64,000 nucleotides of DNA, from the NCBI GenBank assembly GCA_025449115.1, contig JAHLKC010000129.1, positions 53,300 to 117,299 of the forward strand, written 5' to 3'. Position numbers and translations under genes: made by a program. The stretch comes from Chytridium lagenaria (lineage: Eukaryota; Chytridiomycota; Chytridiomycetes; Chytridiales; Chytridiaceae). Shown piece by piece: positions 56,296 to 64,000 of the stretch; position 1 is the first letter of the stretch, and each line of letters opens with the position of its first letter. The notes under the pieces are model-generated. The model was given only the letters and a program-made list of their open reading frames with translations. It did not search any database and had not been told where the DNA came from.

Positions 56296-56303
56296 CTTTT
56301 ATA
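56296..56303 (-). promoter_or_regulatory. TATA box of unit gene A
   Basis: TATAAAAG on the minus strand, 136 bp before the ATG, with a palindrome copy just upstream of it. Confidence 0.55.
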
Positions 56304-56330
56304 TGCACACGGCCAATCCCCAAAATTTTC

Positions 56331-56355
56331 CTACCGAACTCGAGCTGTTCGGTAG
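56331..56355. repeat. 25-bp palindrome, copy 9 (upstream of gene A)
   Basis: Centre TCGAGCT. It lies about 28 bp upstream of a TATAAAAG box (minus strand, 56303-56296) and 171 bp upstream of the gene A start codon, an operator-like position. Confidence 0.92.
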
Positions 56356-56599
56356 TTACACAAATTATCTGTAACAATTGTTTTGATGGGTCTTGTGCAC
56401 CTACCTAGGGTACATGGGGTGCCCGAGGGGTTATCAATTTTTTTGTGTCACTTGACTTAATATGAAATGTAGCCCTCGTTGCGCGGATTACAGAACAGCA
56501 ATTACCCTCAAGGAAATTGTCAAAAGTGACCGACGTACAAGCCTCGGAAGTTACAAATTTTATTAAGTAATAATTAGTAGACTTGTCACAGGTCTACGG

Positions 56600-57300
56600 C
56601 AAGATCTAACGGATAGATAATACTCAAATTTTGCAGAGACGTAGTAATCACGTTGTGTTATAGAATGTATGATTCAGAATCATACCATGGAAGTAAGGTT
56701 TATTATATCATTGATGGTTTTAACGTCACAATTCAAGATTTTTAACGGTAACGCCTGAATATAACGTGAACGAACGGATAAAATTTTGTGATCTCTTCAC
56801 AAACATAGATTCATATACATTAAAGAAAGTGCATTCATCAAAATAAGGTCATACAAGTAACACATATTAAGTAACTCGCTTCCCGAGTGGAACCGTACTT
56901 AGTGATCGGGATTATTTACTTAGGAACGTAAAATTTGCTGACACACAGTGCAAAAACTAACGGATAAAATCTTGCCATACTCTCCAGACATATTCATTTA
57001 CATCCGAAAATATATATAATTGCATTAAAGTATGGTGATACAAGTAATTATTATTATGTGCTCACTCTCCCGAGTGTCAACGACTTGGTGATTGCGATAT
57101 TATACTTAAGAACGTAAACTTTGTTGACACACAGTGAGACCTAAAACAGACAGAATCTTGTCATACTTTACAGCCATACAGATTTGTATCAAAAAAATAT
57201 ATACTTGAATAAAAATATGTAGGGATACAAGTATTAGTTATTAAGTGCGAACCCTCCGGAGTGTCAACAGCTCAGTGATCGGGATATTTTTCTTGATGTG
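56600..57300. repeat. Diverged ~185-bp tandem repeat (3 to 4 copies)
   Basis: AACGGATAAAAT(T/C)TTG recurs at about 56773 and 56959, with AACAGACAGAATCTTG at about 57143 and a partial start near 56608. Each copy includes GATACAAGTA-like, CCCGAGTG, GTGATCGGGAT and GACACACAGTG blocks. Copies differ considerably. It looks like a subtelomeric satellite. Confidence 0.75.
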
Positions 57301-57802
57301 AAGTTATGAAACAACTCCACTGAACAGGCACAAGCGCGTAAATACTTGTAGTTCTTGGGTCGTTTGTTGGTTGTCTTACGTCCCGATGCCCTTCGTCTCT
57401 CCCCTTCTTGTCTACTCCGCATGGCTACGTGAGCCCCTTATGCGCGTGGAGACGTATTATGTGTGGGAATTGACGACGGGCTTTTATTTATGTTGTGTGT
57501 GTTTAGTTGCGTTTGTGTTTATATATCCCCCCACTATTGTATTTTGTAAAGTAGAGATTGAGCAAAACTTGAATAGATTTACGACACCCATAAAGACCTC
57601 GTTCTAGGCCAGCCTTGAGCTGTGCTCTTCCTACCATTTTGTTATATATTGTGTTTGAGTATTCTGTGGGGCGTTCAAGGATCGGACGTCGTCGGGGGTG
57701 CCGCAACGCTAGGTCAAGACAACTGAGTCTGAGCAAGGGTAAACCAGAGTTATTACGCCTTCATGGAACAACCCCTTACGAAGACCTGCTCGGATAAACC
57801 AC
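57301..57802. other. Unassigned subtelomeric segment
   Basis: An open frame at 57371-57607 contains hydrophobic stretches (it includes VWELTTGFYLCCVCLVAFVF), but no family is recognised. The segment ends exactly at an interstitial telomeric tract, so it may be the tail of another inserted element. Confidence 0.35.
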
Positions 57803-57813
57803 TTAGGGTTAGG
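57803..57813 (+). repeat. Interstitial telomeric sequence at the 5' edge of LINE copy 1
   Basis: TTAGGGTTAGG, directly followed by LINE-derived sequence (the truncated ORF2). Confidence 0.85.
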
Positions 57814-60485
57814 ATGTTCCGCTCACGTTCTGACGTCTCAACCACCCAACCACAAGCAGCGGCAAAATTGTTTCATGCCGCATCACTCGTCACCAGAGGA
57901 CTCACTGTGCGCTGGACCCTACCAAAATGGACACGTACACCAACCACTACGGCACCACGTTTGGTGCAGAACCATCTGGGACTGAGGAGCCGGATTTTGA
58001 GTTTTTAGCATCCACCGACCCTAAGACATGACGCAAGGTCTCCTCCGACGTTACCTGGTTATCGATGGATACTATACGCATGTTGGTGGGACAAATCGCA
58101 AGAGGGAAGGCGACAGGGGGTGATGGGATCTTTGGCGAGATGCTTTCTATGGCGGTGGATGAAGTTACTGGTCCTATTTGGTCTCTCTTTCAGTTGGTGG
58201 CTGTGTATACCTGCATTCCGACGACTTGGTGTGAAGCGAACGTTGCTCTTGTTTTCAAAAACAAGGGCAATAACGGGGACATCGCCAACTACCGCCCAAT
58301 TTCTTTGATATCGGTAATACGCAAGCTGTTTGAGAACGCCTTTCGACCAGTTGTGGAAAAACGGATCCTCCCATACCTAGACATTTCGCAGGGAGGCTTC
58401 CGCGCTCAGCGTTCAGCTCTGGACCAAGTCTTCAATCTGCACGAAATTTTAACGCGTCACCAACCCTTAAGACACTCTACCTTGACATTAAAGCCGCCTA
58501 CGACACGGTGGACCGCCGGCTTCTGTGGTCACGTTTTGGGAATTTACCGGCTGAGCCCGATGCCGTGGGCTGGAGAGCTTTTGAGAATGAGACTCGCGAT
58601 GTTGTGGTTCCTCTTACGTTGTCTTTTTGATTTTAATGTCGTTTTTACTTGTTTCTGGTTACGCTCACTCCCATCCCAGTTTTCGCGGTCTTCTGCAAGG
58701 AACGGGGCTTGCTCCGTCCCTTTTTATTTTTTATTAACCCTCTTCCTCAAAGACTTCCGTCCCTTCCCAATTCACCGATGATTCTCTGCGGCGGCAAACA
58801 CCTCAACTCACTCTTCTGCGCCGACGACACGACTATTTTTGCGCGGACTATGGGGGGTCTTCAGAGGCTGGCAACTGAGTGCTATGAGTGGGGTTTGGAG
58901 GTTGGGATTAATTATGCGCCTAAGTCGGTGCTGGTGCATGAAGGGGAGGCGACGGTGGTGATGGGAAACGTGGTTATAGAACCAAGTGCACAGGCGGGGT
59001 TTCTGGGAATGGTGATGACGACTACTGGGGTGGATATGGTGAAGTCGATGGCAAAAAGGGTTAAGTCGGCGGGGATGATGACGAACTTTATGCGGAGTCA
59101 GGGATGAATGGATGGGGTGGCGTGCTTCTTTATCAATTTTCTTTATCGTATGTTTATTAGACCTTTAGTCGAGTATGGCCTTTCCCTCCGACCCCTCACT
59201 CCTACTGAACTTGCTCCTATTGATGCCGCACAAACCAACTCTCTTCGTCTCTTTTCTCTGTTTCCCGTTCTACTAGTACTGCCGCTCTTCATCTCATTAC
59301 TAATCTTGTACCTATGTCCTCCCGCAATCACACTCTCAACGCTTCTTTTCTTTTTCGTTTGCACCAACTTAATGATTCTAATAATCTCTTCTGCCCGCAT
59401 TTACCGTGAATCTCAATCTCCTTACCATAACTCTCGTTCTTCGCTCTATACGTCCTAATGATCGTCACGTAACCCTTTGGCCTCTTGTTTCTCCTTATCT
59501 CCAAAACTACTTTTTAACCCATTTACTTTGTCCCTATTAATCCAGTCGCCGGTCTCCCCCTCGTCTCTCCGCTCGTCTGCCCTGAGTTCTTCAAGGAAGC
59601 CCACCGCATCTCCCTCACCAACTTACGCGTCTCAGGGTCTCGCGTCGCTCTTACCTTACCAGTACTTCCCAGGGGTCGCCGCCATCCTCTCATCGCGTCA
59701 GATGCCATGCTTCATCGATACAATTCCGTGCTCTCGTGACTGGATCCTTGGTCGCGTGGCATATCATCAACCATGCATCCTTTGCGACGGCGAGACCCCT
59801 GGTACGCGTCAACACGTCGTCTCTTGCACCGGCGGGGATGTGCTGATCTCCAACGCCTTCCCCGAGGTCCCTCAGTCTATTCCCACGGCCTACGGCTCTA
59901 CCGCTCTTGACGCTCTCATCGCCACCCTGAAATTCAAGCCGACTGATACGCGTCGCGACATTTCACGCGTCAAGATTCGGTCTTGTATTGAGATGATAGA
60001 GCGTATTCGATGGTGCTGTTTTGGACAACCGCCTTTCTGGGAGAACATACGACGAGACGACGTGTTAGAAGCTATTCTCACTGAAGCTGGACATAACCGA
60101 CCCCTCCACCCTAGGACGATACAACTCACGCGTGCGGCGATTGAAGAGACTTGGGTCTGGCGCCTGAAGAGCCCCTCTAGGCTTTTAATTTCTTTTCTTT
60201 TCTTTTCCCTTCTTTTCAATATCTTGTTCCTTTTCATCGTCTTTACTTTCTTTTCTCTCTCTCTGTTCTCTTTAATGTGTTCTCTTTCTGGTTCTCTCCA
60301 CTATTTCTTGTCTTATGTGTAGTTGTTTTCTTTGAGGTGTGATTGCGGCAAGGTGTTTTTCTTTCTTTTACTTCTCTTATATGTTTTTCTTACTTCTACG
60401 GTAACTTTCCATGTATTTCCGCACTATCATGCCCATCTTAGGCCCCGCAAGGGGAACGGATCAGGGATAATACATTTTGTAAAAC
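57814..60485 (+). mobile_element. Non-LTR retrotransposon (APE-type LINE), copy 1, 5'-truncated
   Basis: Begins inside ORF2, just before the reverse transcriptase, and keeps the 3' half: RT, C-terminal zinc motif and a 3' region of about 160 bp ending ...CATTTTGTAAAAC at 60485. It matches copy 2 from about 62820 onwards (LTRHQRSHCALDP in copy 2 versus ITRHQRTHCALDP here). No target duplication is seen other than telomeric units on both sides. Confidence 0.88.
57837..60322 (+). pseudogene. LINE copy 1 ORF2 fragment: reverse transcriptase and C-terminal zinc motif
   Basis: Reverse transcriptase blocks appear in order: GKATGGDGIFGEML, ANYRPISLISVIRKLFE, QGGFRAQRSALDQVFNLHEI, an LDIKAAYDTVDR-like block in a shifted frame near 58490, the catalytic FCADDTTIF near 58815, and GLEVGINYAPKSVLVHEG. 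The C-terminal part (59477-60322) has the LINE zinc motif CX2CX8HX4C (CILCDGETPGTRQHVVSC, about 59780-59835) and GQPPFWENIRRDDVLEAILT. Several frame changes and stops (for example at about 59104), together with the missing 5' half, make it non-functional as it stands. Confidence 0.88.
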
Positions 60486-60496
60486 TTAGGGTTAGG
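60486..60496 (+). repeat. Interstitial telomeric sequence between the LINE copies
   Basis: TTAGGGTTAGG joins the 3' end of copy 1 to the 5' end of copy 2. It is the same 11 bases as at 57803. Confidence 0.9.
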
Positions 60497-60632
60497 CAAA
60501 GCCCTCCGCGCAGACAACACCCGCCTCCAAAAACGCCTTGATGCCAAAGACGCCGAGATCCTTCGCCTTACCAGTCATACAACACGACCTCCCAACACGC
60601 CGACACTCGACAAGCCCCTGCCTACTGGTACA

Positions 60633-61616
60633 ATGGATGAGGACCCCCTCATGACGACGGAGGAGGGGGAGGTCCTAGAAGATCTGTCAGCGACAAAACT
60701 TGCAGCTTTTAAAGCCGATCTTACTAAGACTGTAGTAGCCGAACTCCTCACAGCCATGAAAGAAGAAGGCTTCAATCGTCCACAGCACCCTGCCGCACAC
60801 CTTCGCCGACCTCCAGCAAAGATATTCTCAGAGCATTTTGACGTTAATACCCCCCGTCAACCTACCGGCCCCATCAGTTTTGCCTCAGCCGTTCGACAAA
60901 TCGCCCGGGGTAACGCCACACCAGACCACGCTGCCAGAGTGGTATTCAGGAGTACGTACCCACGCAGTGAAGTCCCCAGCGTTACCAATCTCTATATGCG
61001 TGGTTATGCACAACGGGGCCCTAAGCGGTACCTTATGGTCCGTAACGCTCTCATCTCCATTGGTATCGAGTCCGGTGTTCTCGAGATGAGTTTTATCGGC
61101 CAGTCAGTCGTGCACCTCCTCTGTGATTCCAGCAAGGCCGCGTTTATCGAAAAGAAATTAACCGACAAAGGGGTATTCCTTCCTGCCTTTGACCCCCTTG
61201 AAGTCCCAACGTTGAATGTCGCCAGCAGCAAATCTTACACAGAAAGAGCAAAGGAGGGCAGATTGAACTGTGCAAAGCGGTTGGGCGCTTTGTATAGTCG
61301 AGGTGGGCAGCAAATTAAGACGGCATGCTTGGAGGGCCTAGATGAAACCTTCGCCGGTGAAGTACGCGATCAGGCCCGAGTTTACGCTGAAGAACGCCAA
61401 CGACGAGAGGCTGAACTCCTTTTCCGACAAGCTGAATCCTCCTCCAATAACGAGAGACCCTTTGCCTATCCCCGTAAAGTAGCTCGTCGCCGTGTTGAAG
61501 ATCCTCAACCTGGAACCTCTGTCACCACCAACCGCTTTGAAGACCTACCCGACAATGATGAGGAAATGGATGATGCACATGTCGATTTGGACGTTAACAC
61601 TCGTGTTAATGTCTGA
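60633..61616 (+). CDS. LINE ORF1 protein
   Basis: An uninterrupted 327-codon frame (MDEDPLMTTEEGEVLEDLSA) with an acidic start, a central region (TNLYMRGYAQRGPKRYLMVR and EMSFIGQSVVHLLCDSSKAA) and a basic, charged helix (RVYAEERQRREAELLFRQAE). No CCHC knuckles are visible. ORF1 proteins bind element RNA and in telomere-specific LINEs help target it; the role here is inferred from position. Its TGA (61614-61616) overlaps the likely ORF2 start. Confidence 0.8.
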   Translation: MDEDPLMTTEEGEVLEDLSATKLAAFKADLTKTVVAELLTAMKEEGFNRPQHPAAHLRRPPAKIFSEHFDVNTPRQPTGPISFASAVRQIARGNATPDHAARVVFRSTYPRSEVPSVTNLYMRGYAQRGPKRYLMVRNALISIGIESGVLEMSFIGQSVVHLLCDSSKAAFIEKKLTDKGVFLPAFDPLEVPTLNVASSKSYTERAKEGRLNCAKRLGALYSRGGQQIKTACLEGLDETFAGEVRDQARVYAEERQRREAELLFRQAESSSNNERPFAYPRKVARRRVEDPQPGTSVTTNRFEDLPDNDEEMDDAHVDLDVNTRVNV

Positions 61617-63646
61617 CGACAATGAACATCATATAATGCGGCTTGGCTTCTGGAACGCCCAAGGACTAACAGGTAAAGCCGATTTACTTACTAATACATG
61701 TACCTCATTAGACATTGACCTCATGGCCGTCGTCGAAACATGGTTATCACCGACAGACGGGGTCCTCTCAAACGCGTTCTGGTTAACGGTACCGCTCCAC
61801 CGCGCACTCGGCATGTTGATGGGAAAGCCACGGGTCGTAAAGGACAATGGGGAGTTCTGGTGGCATCACCTGGGGAGCAGGAGATTGGGATTGAGGTGTT
61901 GGGAGTCGACGCTGGAGGGAAATGGACGGCGGTAAAAAGTGGGAATAGTGGTTATTATTGTAGGGTACATGCCGCCTATGACGGGGAATGGTGCTGCGGC
62001 AAGGACAATGCTGGAGGGTTTTACTAACTTTCGGGAAGGGATTGGACAACAACACCCGGCTCCCCAATGGTGATAGTAGGGGATTTCAACGCACGCATGG
62101 GGGTACTCACGGGAGACGTAAACATAGTTGGGGATAATTATCGACGGGTGTGGATGCAACAATGGATGGAGGATCCCGACTGGACAAGGCTTGAGCCCCT
62201 CCCGAGGCAAATGGACGACTCATGCAAGGAATGGTCACGGTATAACGGACTTTGTCTTCTTAAACACGGCTGCACTCCCTCTTGCACCCGACTTAATGGT
62301 GCACGAGGATCTCACGTTGGGGAGTGACCATTCCCTGCTTACCATCGACATCCCTATGCCTACGCCGTTCTGGAAACCGCCTTTCTCTAGAATCAACATC
62401 AGTAAATTGGAACACGATGGACTAGCACAATTTCGGGATATGCTTCAAAGGAGAAGGAATGATGTGATGACGACGTTGGGACTGATGGAAGTTAGAGCGG
62501 CGGGATATCGGCTCATAAACAGGATGGTGGCCTGGGAGGATAGGCAAAGTATCATTAACGAAGCCTCTGAGGCGGTTTCTGGGTGGATTTTGAAGGCTGC
62601 TGAAGATTCGGTTGGAAGGTTCAAGTACAAAGGCGGAACCCCTCACTCGGGGTTTGATACACCACACCTCGCCGCCCTACGTCAAGTGGCCAACACCGCA
62701 CATCAAGCGTTTATCGGCTCTCCCCCTCACCTCAAGGCTACCCGGTGGCGATACCGTGTGGAAGCAAACCGTATCTACCGCGCAGCAGCACGCCTTCAAA
62801 AGACCCGCCTGTACCGTCAAGGATCTGATGCCATCCTCGCTACACCCCAAGTTGCAGCAAAGGTCTTGTCCTGTCAGCTTACGCGACACCAACGTTCACA
62901 CTGTGCTCTGGATCCCGACAAACTGGACGACTACGCCGATCATTTCAGCAATACCTTTGGGGCTCTCCCAACCGGCACTGCCATCCCAAACAACGAATTT
63001 CTTCATTCCACCGACCCCCACCTCCCCGCCGGGTGCTGCCATATCCGACTTGGCTTAACGACGCGACTATGAACAAGGTTCTCCGGGAAACACCTTCTGG
63101 GAAAGCAACTGGAGATGACCAAATCTTTGGGGAAATGCTCTCACGGGCTATCCCTGAAGTACAAGGCCCTCTCCAAGTTCTTTTCAATTTGGTAGTGATG
63201 TTTAACTGCGTTCCATCCTCATGGTTGGTTGCGAACGTGGCGTTGGTCTATAAGAATAAGGGTAGTAATCGGGAGGTTGCCAATTACCGCCCAATCTCCC
63301 TGATCTCAGTCATCCGTAAGCTGTTCGAAGCCATCCTCCGTCCTGTCATGGACAAACGCATCCTTCCTTACCTCGACATCGCACAGGGAGGGTTCCGCGC
63401 TCAAAGATCCTGTCTAGACCAAGTCTTCAACCTTCACGAGATACTCCAACACCACCCTGGCATCAAAACCATGTACCTCGATATCAAGGCCGCCTATGAT
63501 ACTGTCGACCGAAGACTTCTCTGGACCCGCTTTGCCAACCTACCAGCTCTTCCTGTTGTCCCTTGGGAGGGTGAGGCCTTTATCAATGAAACCCACGATT
63601 CGGTTGTCCCCTTACTTCGTTGCCTGTTCGACTATAACACTGCCTT
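61609..63646 (+). CDS. LINE ORF2: APE endonuclease and reverse transcriptase, 3' truncated
   Basis: The ATG at 61609 lies in frame with RLGFWNAQGLTGKADLLTNT, the start of an apurinic-type endonuclease. LMAVVETWLSP (catalytic Glu), VIVGDFNARMG (near 62070) and GSDHSLLTIDIPMPTP (near 62320) follow. After a linker comes the reverse transcriptase: ETPSGKATGDDQIFGEMLSR, ANVALVYKNKGSNREVANYR, PISLISVIRKLFE, GGFRAQRSCLDQVFNLHEI, TMYLDIKAAYDTVDRRLLW with the first catalytic Asp. The frame meets the telomere before the ADD motif, so this copy lacks an active site. Frame changes near 61785, 62025 and 63035 interrupt the endonuclease and linker. Confidence 0.87.
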
Positions 63647-63834
63647 AGGCTTAGGGTTAGGGTTAGAGTTAGGTTAGGTTAGGGTTAAGGTTAAGGTTAA
63701 GGTTAGGTCAGGGTAGGGTTAGGGTTAGGTTAAGGTTAGGGTAAGGTTAGGGTTAGGGTTAGGGTTAGGGTTAGGTTTTAGGGTTAGGGCTAAGGGTTAG
63801 GGTTAGGGTTAGGGTTAGGGTTAGGGGGTTAGGG

Positions 63835-63884
<50 letters not shown>

Positions 63885-64000
63885 AGTTGGGTTAGGGTAG
63901 GGTTAGGTAGGGTTAGGGTTAGGGTTAGGGTTAGGGTTAGGGTTAGGGTTAGGGTTAGGGTTAGGGTTAGGGTAGGGTTAGGGTTAGGTTAGGGTTAGGG
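63647..64000 (+). repeat. Telomere, TTAGGG repeats (right chromosome end)
   Basis: About 354 bp of TTAGGG with variants TTAGG, TTAAGG, TAGGG and TTAGGGG. Variants are denser in the first 140 bp. The G-rich strand runs 5' to 3' towards the end, as required for a right-hand chromosome end. The window stops inside the array. Confidence 0.97.

Larger units (their letters stand above)
48110..56360 (-). other. Unrecognised two-gene unit carrying dispersed 25-bp palindromes
   Basis: A block defined by nine perfect copies of CTACCGAAC-N7-GTTCGGTAG, which I find nowhere else in the window. It holds two large minus-strand genes (A, 56160-52790; B, 52127-48201) and a long stem-loop between them. No transposase, reverse transcriptase, integrase or DNA polymerase is recognised. 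I see no terminal repeats or target duplication, so its outer ends are approximate. It could be a mobile element, an integrated remnant or a subtelomeric gene pair. It is listed because the shared palindromes tie the two genes together. Confidence 0.5.
60497..63646 (+). mobile_element. Non-LTR retrotransposon (APE-type LINE), copy 2, 3'-truncated by the telomere
   Basis: Contains a 5' leader (60497-60632), ORF1, and ORF2 with endonuclease and reverse transcriptase up to the fifth or so RT block. It then passes without a gap into terminal TTAGGG repeats at 63647. The same family as copy 1 in the same orientation, head to tail. Confidence 0.9.

Noticed and set aside
63647..64000. Leu/Gly-rich frame running into the telomere as the natural end of the RT protein
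   Set aside because: The residues come from TTAGGG units. Copy 1 shows that the real protein continues with the ADD motif and a zinc domain.
1..64000. tRNA or rRNA genes
   Set aside because: I looked for B-box-like and conserved rRNA sequence and found nothing convincing by eye. A tRNAscan-SE run would settle it.

Overview
The window looks like the right-hand end of a fungal chromosome. It finishes in about 350 bp of TTAGGG-type telomere repeats in the orientation expected for a right end. Genes are broken by many short introns with GT..AG borders and CTAAC-like branch points. A class C (GABA-B-like) seven-helix receptor beside fungal housekeeping genes suggests an early-diverging fungus. 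A chytrid is my best guess, but that is inference.

The first 38 kb is ordinary chromosome: dipeptidyl peptidase III (5' end outside the window), a DUF885 putative metallopeptidase, a polyQ protein, a PH-domain protein, a class C GPCR, a HINT3-like HIT hydrolase, a decayed second GPCR, an ABCG transporter, two low-complexity or unknown proteins, threonine dehydratase (ILV1) and Golgi tether subunit COG3. Many exons in the first 24 kb need single-base corrections, nearly always one base missing from a homopolymer run. I therefore read most frameshifts as probable sequencing errors rather than gene death.

From 39.6 to 46.5 kb there is a young Ty1/copia LTR retrotransposon on the minus strand. 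Its two 847-bp LTRs differ at only two positions that I can see, and it is flanked by the 5-bp target duplication TCCTC.

From 48.1 to 56.4 kb lies a unit I do not recognise. Two large minus-strand, intron-containing genes encode nuclear-looking proteins. Gene A has a globular N-terminus, histone-H1-like Lys/Ala/Pro repeats and an acidic Ser-rich repeat tail. Gene B has a long unknown N-terminal region, two related zinc-ribbon modules, acidic 13-residue repeats and a hydrophobic/acidic tail resembling an activation domain. Nine copies of a 25-bp palindrome, CTACCGAAC-N7-GTTCGGTAG with fixed 9-bp arms and a variable 7-nt centre, are dispersed through the unit: upstream of both genes, in an intron, and across splice donors of repeated micro-exons. 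An imperfect stem-loop with arms of about 80 bp separates the two genes. This is the best candidate for an undescribed system.

The last 8 kb is subtelomeric: a tandem repeat of about 185 bp, then two same-orientation APE-type non-LTR retrotransposons. Each has a TTAGGGTTAGG remnant at its 5' junction, and the distal copy runs directly into the telomere inside its reverse transcriptase. This resembles known telomere-targeting LINE arrays. Similar telomere-like traces at 47.9-48.1 kb suggest that the 48-64 kb block grew by successive additions to old chromosome ends.
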